DNA from: a bacterium
GTDB taxonomy: Bacteria > Patescibacteriota > Minisyncoccia > Phycocordibacterales > UBA9973
Assembly (NCBI GenBank): GCA_021813175.1
Contig: JAKALJ010000009.1
Span: 15,023 to 20,032, forward strand
Length of the DNA stretch: 5,010 nt
Direction of reading: 5' to 3'
Below the pieces are notes generated by a model. The model was given only the letters and a program-made list of their open reading frames with translations, made no database searches and was not told the origin of the DNA. The translations under genes and the position numbers were made by a program. This document shows, piece by piece, positions 4,940 through 5,010 of this stretch (position 1 is the first letter of the stretch; each line of letters opens with the position of its first letter).

Positions 4940-5010
4940 CTATTTTTTTGCTTCCTTGTGTTTGGTTTTTTTTCTGCACCACTTGCAAAACTTGTTCAAT
5001 TCAATTTTTT
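4940..5010 (-). CDS. rpmG: Ribosomal protein bL33, C-terminal part (cut by window edge)
   Basis: The - strand frame ending at TAG (4942-4940) reads KIELNKFCKWCRKKTKHKEA followed by KK and the stop. It has the layout of a bL33 C-terminus, commonly of the type RLELKKYCPRCRKHTLHKETK. The CKWC pair is the second knuckle of the Cys4 zinc ribbon found in zinc-binding bL33. The N-terminal half, with any first Cys pair, and the start lie beyond 5010. bL33 is a small protein of the large ribosomal subunit. Downstream on the same strand, 12 nt away, is tRNA-Trp, so the two are probably transcribed together. The call rests on about 22 residues, but the match is specific. Confidence 0.87.
   Translation of the reverse strand, partial: KIELNKFCKWCRKKTKHKEAKK

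Overview
The window looks like a compact bacterial chromosome fragment, most probably from the Patescibacteria (Candidate Phyla Radiation; a Parcubacteria-type lineage is my best guess). This is inferred from gene style, not from a marker search. The pointers are a Rel stringent-response enzyme that stops just after its TGS domain, a ParB without the usual N-terminal ParA-contact peptide, a divergent MurA, a lysine-rich MiaA of the 'LGLEYR' type, tRNAs without encoded CCA, and gene spacing of 6-17 nt. TGA ends parB, murA and miaA at sensible family C-termini, and the tRNA-Trp anticodon is CCA. The standard bacterial code therefore applies, not the UGA=Gly code of Gracilibacteria/Absconditabacteria.

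Layout: (i) 72-1547, + strand, a (p)ppGpp synthetase/hydrolase (rel) preceded by an extended -10 promoter almost on top of its ATG. (ii) 1564-2481, - strand, a ParB/Spo0J protein convergent with rel and only 16 bp away. (iii) 2482-2578, a 97-bp divergent promoter region for parB (left) and for the tRNA-Leu/murA/miaA group (right). (iv) 2579-2660, tRNA-Leu(CAA). (v) 2668-4008, murA, starting 7 nt after the tRNA. (vi) 4015-4866, miaA, 6 nt after murA. (vii) 4857-4927, tRNA-Trp(CCA) on the - strand, its 3' end overlapping the miaA 3' end by 10 bp. (viii) 4940-5010, - strand, the C-terminal end of ribosomal protein bL33 (rpmG), cut by the window edge.

The genes are core housekeeping functions: stringent response, chromosome segregation, peptidoglycan precursor synthesis, tRNA modification and translation. 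The clearest functional link is that MiaA prenylates A37 of tRNAs with A36-A37-A38, and both tRNAs in the window have this signature. None of the four complete protein genes has a recognisable Shine-Dalgarno sequence. The two with visible promoters (rel and parB) appear to start transcription at or within a few bases of the start codon, suggesting leaderless mRNAs.

I see no mobile element, CRISPR array, defence gene or clearly new multi-gene system. The points most worth a second look are the shortened Rel with an altered TGS histidine, the SD-less/leaderless start pattern, the C55 T-loop variant in tRNA-Trp with its antisense overlap with miaA, and the altered active-site loop of MurA.
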